Origin: Halieaceae bacterium
GTDB taxonomy: Bacteria > Pseudomonadota > Gammaproteobacteria > Pseudomonadales > Halieaceae
Direction: 5' to 3'
DNA: 9,111 bases
NCBI GenBank assembly: GCA_018666295.1
Contig: JABIZW010000158.1
Coordinates: 1 to 9,111, forward strand
Shown: one piece after another, positions 5,428-9,111 of the stretch
Layout of the letters: every line of letters starts with the position of its first letter
Numbering within the stretch: the stretch's first letter is position 1
Program-made: the position numbers and the translations under genes
The notes under the pieces: model-generated
Seen by the model: only the letters and a program-made list of their open reading frames with translations
Databases searched by the model: none
Told to the model about the DNA's origin: nothing

Positions 5428-7293
5428 ATGGCCCGACTCCAACAAGCGTTTATTGACCAAGTTCTTGATCGGACCGACATCGTCGATGTGGTCGATCGTC
5501 GCGTAAAGCTCAAAAAAGCCGGCAAAAATTATTCCGCTTGCTGCCCCTTTCACGAAGAAAAGACACCGTCTTTTTCGGTAAACCCACAAAAGCAATTTTA
5601 TTACTGCTTTGGCTGTGGCGCGGGTGGTAATGCACTCGGGTTCATCATGGACTATGAGCGCATGGACTTTCGCGAAGCGATTGAAGGGCTGGCGCAAGCC
5701 GCAGGCCTTGAAATGCCGCCAGACGAAGCCGACAACGCCCCACAAGTCGATCATCAAAAACCGTTATACGAGGCAATGGAGACAGCCTCTCGTCTCTATG
5801 AGGCGATGTTGCGCCAACACGCGGATCGATCCACGGCAATTAACTACTTAAAACAGCGCGGCTTGTCGGGTGAGATTGCTCGCGACTTTCGTATCGGTTT
5901 CGCCCCAGAGGGCTGGGACAATCTTAAGAGCACGTTGCAATCAGAGGACGAAATCCAGCACGCGATTTCGGCAGGCCTGCTCATTCAGAACGACAAGGGT
6001 CGTCAGTATGACCGTTTTAGAGACCGGATTATTTTCCCTATCGTGAACCAGCGAGGCAAGGTTATCGCCATGGGCGGTCGCGTCTTGGGTGACGGCAAAC
6101 CCAAATACCTAAACTCGCCGGAAACCCCCTTGTTCTCCAAATCGCACGAGCTGTACGGCCTGCACCACATTCGTAAATTCGCTAAAAACTTATCGCGCAT
6201 CGTTGTTGTTGAGGGGTATATGGACGTCATCGCCCTCGCACAGTTCGGCATCCATTATTCGGTCGCAACACTCGGGACGTCAGTGGGGAAACCGCATCTT
6301 GAAACGCTGTTTCGCCGAGTCGATCAGGTGGTTTTTTGCTTTGACGGAGATGATGCAGGACGAAAAGCGGCATTTCGAGGTATGGAAGCTGCACTTCCTA
6401 TGATGGAAGACGGTCGAGGGGTTAAATTTTTATTTTTGCCGGAAGGCGAAGACCCCGACAGCGTGGTCAGAAGCAAAGGTGCGCAACACCTAGAACACCT
6501 CTTCAGTAACGCCGATCCACTCGAGACTTTTCTCTTCACTCAGATGTCCGAGGGAATCGATCTTGCGACCATGGACGGCAAAGCGCGCTTATCCAAACTA
6601 GTGGCACCCTACATCAATCTTATTCCGGATGGCGTTTTCAAAACATTACTCTTTAAGTCGCTGGCCGACCGGACTGACATGGACGTTGACAGCCTGCGTC
6701 GTCTCAGAGAAATACAGCGGGTGGAAGATCCCTCAGAGATCGTATCTGATCGCGACGGGTTTGATGACCTCGCGCGCGATGCGCAAACGTTCGACGATCA
6801 AACTCAAGCGCAGCCGGGCAGGGAAAAATATCGAGAAGGGGGCAACGCCAACATCGCGCTCGCCTCAAAGGACGCCGCATTATTAAAAGCGCTTGGCCTT
6901 ATTGTGCTCAAGCCATCGGCCGCCACGGTAATTACCGACGAAATGCTTCCTGAGGCGCAAAATCAAATATCCACTCTGTTAAATGATGTTGTGAAACAAG
7001 TGCGAGAGACTCCTGACTTAAGTACAGCCGCGTTACTCGGTTATTGGATGGGCACTGATGAGGGAGAAGCGCTCAGCGCCGCCGCTGCAAAAGAGGTCAT
7101 GGACGATGAGGAGCATATCAACGAGCACGTGATCGCAATTTTAAATAAGGTGTCGAGAGATCGGCGCATCACTATTTTGCGTAAACGCGCTGAAAATCTT
7201 AACGCTGTGGCCTACACTGATTTGAGTCACGAGCAGAAGCGTGAGCTCATGACGCTAACGACTGAAATACGACAACTCTCAGGACGAAGTTAA
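5428..7293 (+). CDS. dnaG: DNA primase DnaG
   Basis: DnaG makes the RNA primers for leading and lagging strand synthesis, recruited by the DnaB helicase. The product is 621 residues, about 40 longer than E. coli (581). Domains: a CHC2 zinc-binding domain with C39, H42, C60 and C63; the RNA polymerase core with KGRQYDRFRDRIIFPI and GGRVLGDGKPKYLNSPET; a TOPRIM fold with E262 in EGYMD and D306/D308 in FDGDDAGRKA; then GEDPDS. The C-terminal DnaB-binding region (about 470-621) is helical and diverges strongly from E. coli, as is usual for this domain. It is preceded by a low-complexity acidic and polar stretch (about 430-480) that accounts for part of the extra length. AGGT at 5416-5419 lies 8 bases before the ATG. 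The gap from yqeY is 22 bases, so it is in the operon. Confidence 0.98.
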   Translation: MARLQQAFIDQVLDRTDIVDVVDRRVKLKKAGKNYSACCPFHEEKTPSFSVNPQKQFYYCFGCGAGGNALGFIMDYERMDFREAIEGLAQAAGLEMPPDEADNAPQVDHQKPLYEAMETASRLYEAMLRQHADRSTAINYLKQRGLSGEIARDFRIGFAPEGWDNLKSTLQSEDEIQHAISAGLLIQNDKGRQYDRFRDRIIFPIVNQRGKVIAMGGRVLGDGKPKYLNSPETPLFSKSHELYGLHHIRKFAKNLSRIVVVEGYMDVIALAQFGIHYSVATLGTSVGKPHLETLFRRVDQVVFCFDGDDAGRKAAFRGMEAALPMMEDGRGVKFLFLPEGEDPDSVVRSKGAQHLEHLFSNADPLETFLFTQMSEGIDLATMDGKARLSKLVAPYINLIPDGVFKTLLFKSLADRTDMDVDSLRRLREIQRVEDPSEIVSDRDGFDDLARDAQTFDDQTQAQPGREKYREGGNANIALASKDAALLKALGLIVLKPSAATVITDEMLPEAQNQISTLLNDVVKQVRETPDLSTAALLGYWMGTDEGEALSAAAAKEVMDDEEHINEHVIAILNKVSRDRRITILRKRAENLNAVAYTDLSHEQKRELMTLTTEIRQLSGRS

Positions 7294-7437
7294 CGCGCGC
7301 ATCGTACAGAGTTTAGGAATACTGATAAAAATTAAATAAAACGCCTAAAGTCCAAGTTTTGACATGGCTAAATACACCCACGGTCGCTATTATTGCACGC
7401 TCATTTTTTTTCGACCGCTTTCTCACCGGACCGATGC
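7294..7437 (+). promoter_or_regulatory. dnaG-rpoD intergenic region with candidate rpoD promoter elements
   Basis: This 144-base gap is the largest in the window. It holds an AT-rich stretch (7318-7341), a perfect -35 box TTGACA (7359-7364), a -10-like TATTAT (7388-7393) and eight T residues (7404-7411). The two boxes are 23 bases apart, too far for one normal sigma-70 promoter, and neither has a good partner at 16-18 bases. Two 6-base inverted repeats are present: TTTAGG (7312-7317) with CCTAAA (7344-7349), and CGGTCG (7381-7386) with CGACCG (7412-7417). Loops of 25-26 bases make them poor terminators. A separate rpoD promoter here is plausible by analogy with E. coli but unproven. Confidence 0.35.
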
Positions 7438-9111
7438 ATGTCTGATTCTCTGCAAAACCAATCGCGCCTTAAGCAACTTATTGCAAAAGGCAAAGAACAG
7501 GGCTACCTGACCTACGCGGAAGTGAACGATCACCTCCCGCAAGATATTTCTGAGCCCGATCAGGTCGAAGACATCATTCAGATGATCAACGACATGGGTA
7601 TTCAGGTGTTTGAACAAGCACCTGACGCAGACGAACTCCTCATGACTGAAGGAGATCGGTCTGCCGATGAGATCGCCGCCGCAGAGGCCGCCGCAGCGCT
7701 CGCCGCGGTCGAAAATGAAGCCGGCCGGACAACCGATCCAGTGCGCATGTACATGCGTGAGATGGGCACGGTTGAACTGCTGACCCGCGAAGGCGAAATT
7801 GTCATTGCCAAGCGAATTGAAGAGGGCATCAGAGAACTGCTCTCTGCTCTTGCGTTTTATCCAGGCGTCGCTCGAAAACTCAGTAACGAATACGAACTGG
7901 TCGCAAAAGAAGAGAAAAAGCTCTCCGACATGCTCGTGGGCTACCTTGATCCATCCGATCACGTACCCTCAGCGCAGGAAATTGCGGAGCAGAACGCGAA
8001 CAAAGAGAACGACGACGCCGAGGAGACCGATACCGGTCCCGATCCTATTGAAGCCAAAAAGCGATTCACTGCGCTGAAGCGTCAATGCACTAAAACTGAG
8101 AAGACGATCGCCGAAAAGGGCTACAACAGCAAAGAAGCGAAAAAAGAGATGTCGAAGCTTGGAGAGCTGTTCAAGTTTTTCAAGCTGACACCGCGCGTAT
8201 TCGATCCCTTGGTCGAGACGCCACGCGCTGTATTAGCGGTTTTACGTGAGTCGGAGCGTGAAATTACGCGGCTTGTGGTGCGAGAGTGCCGCATGGACCG
8301 CAAAGACTTTATTAAGAGTTTTCAGGGTTCAGAGAGCAAGCTCGACTGGGTCGATAGTGCGTCGAAGAAAGCGGACGTCGCGGAACGCCTTGCTAACTAC
8401 CGCGAAGACATTGTCAGACTGCAGAAGCGCATTGCGGTCATTGAGGACGAAGTCGGCCTCAGAACCATGGAAATTAAAGAGATCAATCGTCGCATGAGCA
8501 TGGGCGAAGCTCGAGCGCGACGGGCGAAGAAAGAGATGGTGGAAGCCAACCTACGGCTCGTTATCTCGATTGCCAAAAAGTACACCAATCGAGGCCTGCA
8601 ATTCTTAGACCTGATTCAAGAAGGCAATATTGGTCTAATGAAGGCCGTAGATAAGTTTGAATACCGTCGCGGCTACAAGTTCTCAACCTACGCCACGTGG
8701 TGGATTCGTCAGGCAATCACTCGATCTATTGCTGACCAGGCAAGAACGATTCGTATCCCAGTTCACATGATCGAAACGATCAATAAACTCAACCGAATCT
8801 CACGGCAAATGCTTCAGGAAATGGGTCGCGAACCCACACCAGAAGAACTGGGCGAGCGCATGGATATGCCTGAAGACAAGGTCCGCAAAGTACTAAAAAT
8901 AGCCAAAGAGCCCATCTCTATGGAGACGCCCATTGGCGACGACGAAGATTCACACCTCGGCGATTTTATTGAGGACGTGACCATTTCCAGTCCAGTCGAT
9001 GCCGCAACGGATGAGGGTCTAACCGAGGCGACCCGCGACGTGCTGGGCGGGCTGACGGCTCGAGAAGCAAAGGTCTTGCGTATGCGATTCGGCATCGACA
9101 TGAACACAGAC
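7438..9111 (+). CDS. rpoD: RNA polymerase primary sigma factor RpoD (sigma-70), 3' end outside window
   Basis: The housekeeping sigma factor directs RNA polymerase to -35/-10 promoters. The frame is open from the ATG at 7438 to the window edge, 558 codons with no stop. Seen: region 1.1 with KGKEQGYLTYAEVNDHLP at about 17-34 and EDIIQMINDMGIQV; region 1.2 with GRTTDPVRMYMREMGTVELL at about 97-116; a non-conserved region (about 130-350) with a short acidic loop near 189-203; regions 2.1-2.4 with AKKYTNRGLQFLDLIQEGN and YKFSTYATWWIRQAITRS (413-430); region 3 with HMIETINKLNR; and the start of region 4. By comparison with E. coli (613 residues), about 43 residues are missing, including the region 4.2 helix-turn-helix that reads -35 boxes. 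The cut is the window edge, not a truncation. The acidic part of the non-conserved region is shorter than in E. coli. An ATG at 7434 is closed after three codons, so 7438 is the start; a weak GGA at 7428-7430 precedes it. Confidence 0.98.
   Translation, partial: MSDSLQNQSRLKQLIAKGKEQGYLTYAEVNDHLPQDISEPDQVEDIIQMINDMGIQVFEQAPDADELLMTEGDRSADEIAAAEAAAALAAVENEAGRTTDPVRMYMREMGTVELLTREGEIVIAKRIEEGIRELLSALAFYPGVARKLSNEYELVAKEEKKLSDMLVGYLDPSDHVPSAQEIAEQNANKENDDAEETDTGPDPIEAKKRFTALKRQCTKTEKTIAEKGYNSKEAKKEMSKLGELFKFFKLTPRVFDPLVETPRAVLAVLRESEREITRLVVRECRMDRKDFIKSFQGSESKLDWVDSASKKADVAERLANYREDIVRLQKRIAVIEDEVGLRTMEIKEINRRMSMGEARARRAKKEMVEANLRLVISIAKKYTNRGLQFLDLIQEGNIGLMKAVDKFEYRRGYKFSTYATWWIRQAITRSIADQARTIRIPVHMIETINKLNRISRQMLQEMGREPTPEELGERMDMPEDKVRKVLKIAKEPISMETPIGDDEDSHLGDFIEDVTISSPVDAATDEGLTEATRDVLGGLTAREAKVLRMRFGIDMNTD

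Noticed and set aside
7312..7349. Intrinsic terminator after dnaG
   Set aside because: The TTTAGG/CCTAAA arms give a weak 6-base stem with a 26-base loop and no T-run directly after it.
7423..7962. A long minus-strand open frame of 179 codons
   Set aside because: It lies opposite the strongly conserved start of rpoD and has no family features; it is a shadow of rpoD codon use.
1..9111. A mobile island, CRISPR array, defence cassette or other novel system
   Set aside because: All genes are recognised housekeeping families in conserved order, with no repeats, integrase, transposase or composition break visible.

Overview
The window is a stretch of bacterial core genome. Every gene I can place matches a conserved gammaproteobacterial family. 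The closest textbook relatives by memory are the Escherichia and Pseudomonas proteins: RpoD region 1.1, the RpoD region 2-3 block and S21 are near-identical to the E. coli forms. GC looks moderate by eye and intergenic spaces are very short. With the loss of neighbours usual at these loci (apaG, plsY, pdxA), this suggests a free-living gammaproteobacterium with a fairly compact genome, perhaps marine. That last point is a guess, and I cannot name a genus. I see no mobile element, CRISPR array, tRNA, rRNA, integrase or defence gene, and no gene-free stretch longer than 300 bases.

Layout. Block 1 (1-3173, + strand): the C-terminal part of an H-NS-family nucleoid protein, then rsmA/ksgA (16S rRNA dimethyladenosine transferase), apaH (Ap4A hydrolase) and cca (tRNA CCA-adding enzyme, here without the HD domain). 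The apaH and cca genes overlap at an ATGA. Block 2 (3177-4576, - strand): tsaD (tRNA t6A modification) followed by folB (dihydroneopterin aldolase), also overlapping at an ATGA. Block 1 and block 2 converge with only 3 bases between cca and folB. Block 3 (4624-9111, + strand): a consensus-like sigma-70 promoter drives the macromolecular synthesis operon rpsU (S21), yqeY-type gene, dnaG (primase) and rpoD (primary sigma factor). The window ends inside rpoD just before region 4.2.

Together the genes cover ribosome maturation (RsmA, S21), tRNA maturation and modification (Cca, TsaD), alarmone clearance (ApaH), folate synthesis (FolB), and initiation of replication and transcription (DnaG, RpoD). 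The rpoD reading frame runs off the right edge of the window. The region is not an undescribed system. The points worth a second look are the HD-less Cca, the altered gene neighbourhoods, and the rpsU and rpoD leader regions.
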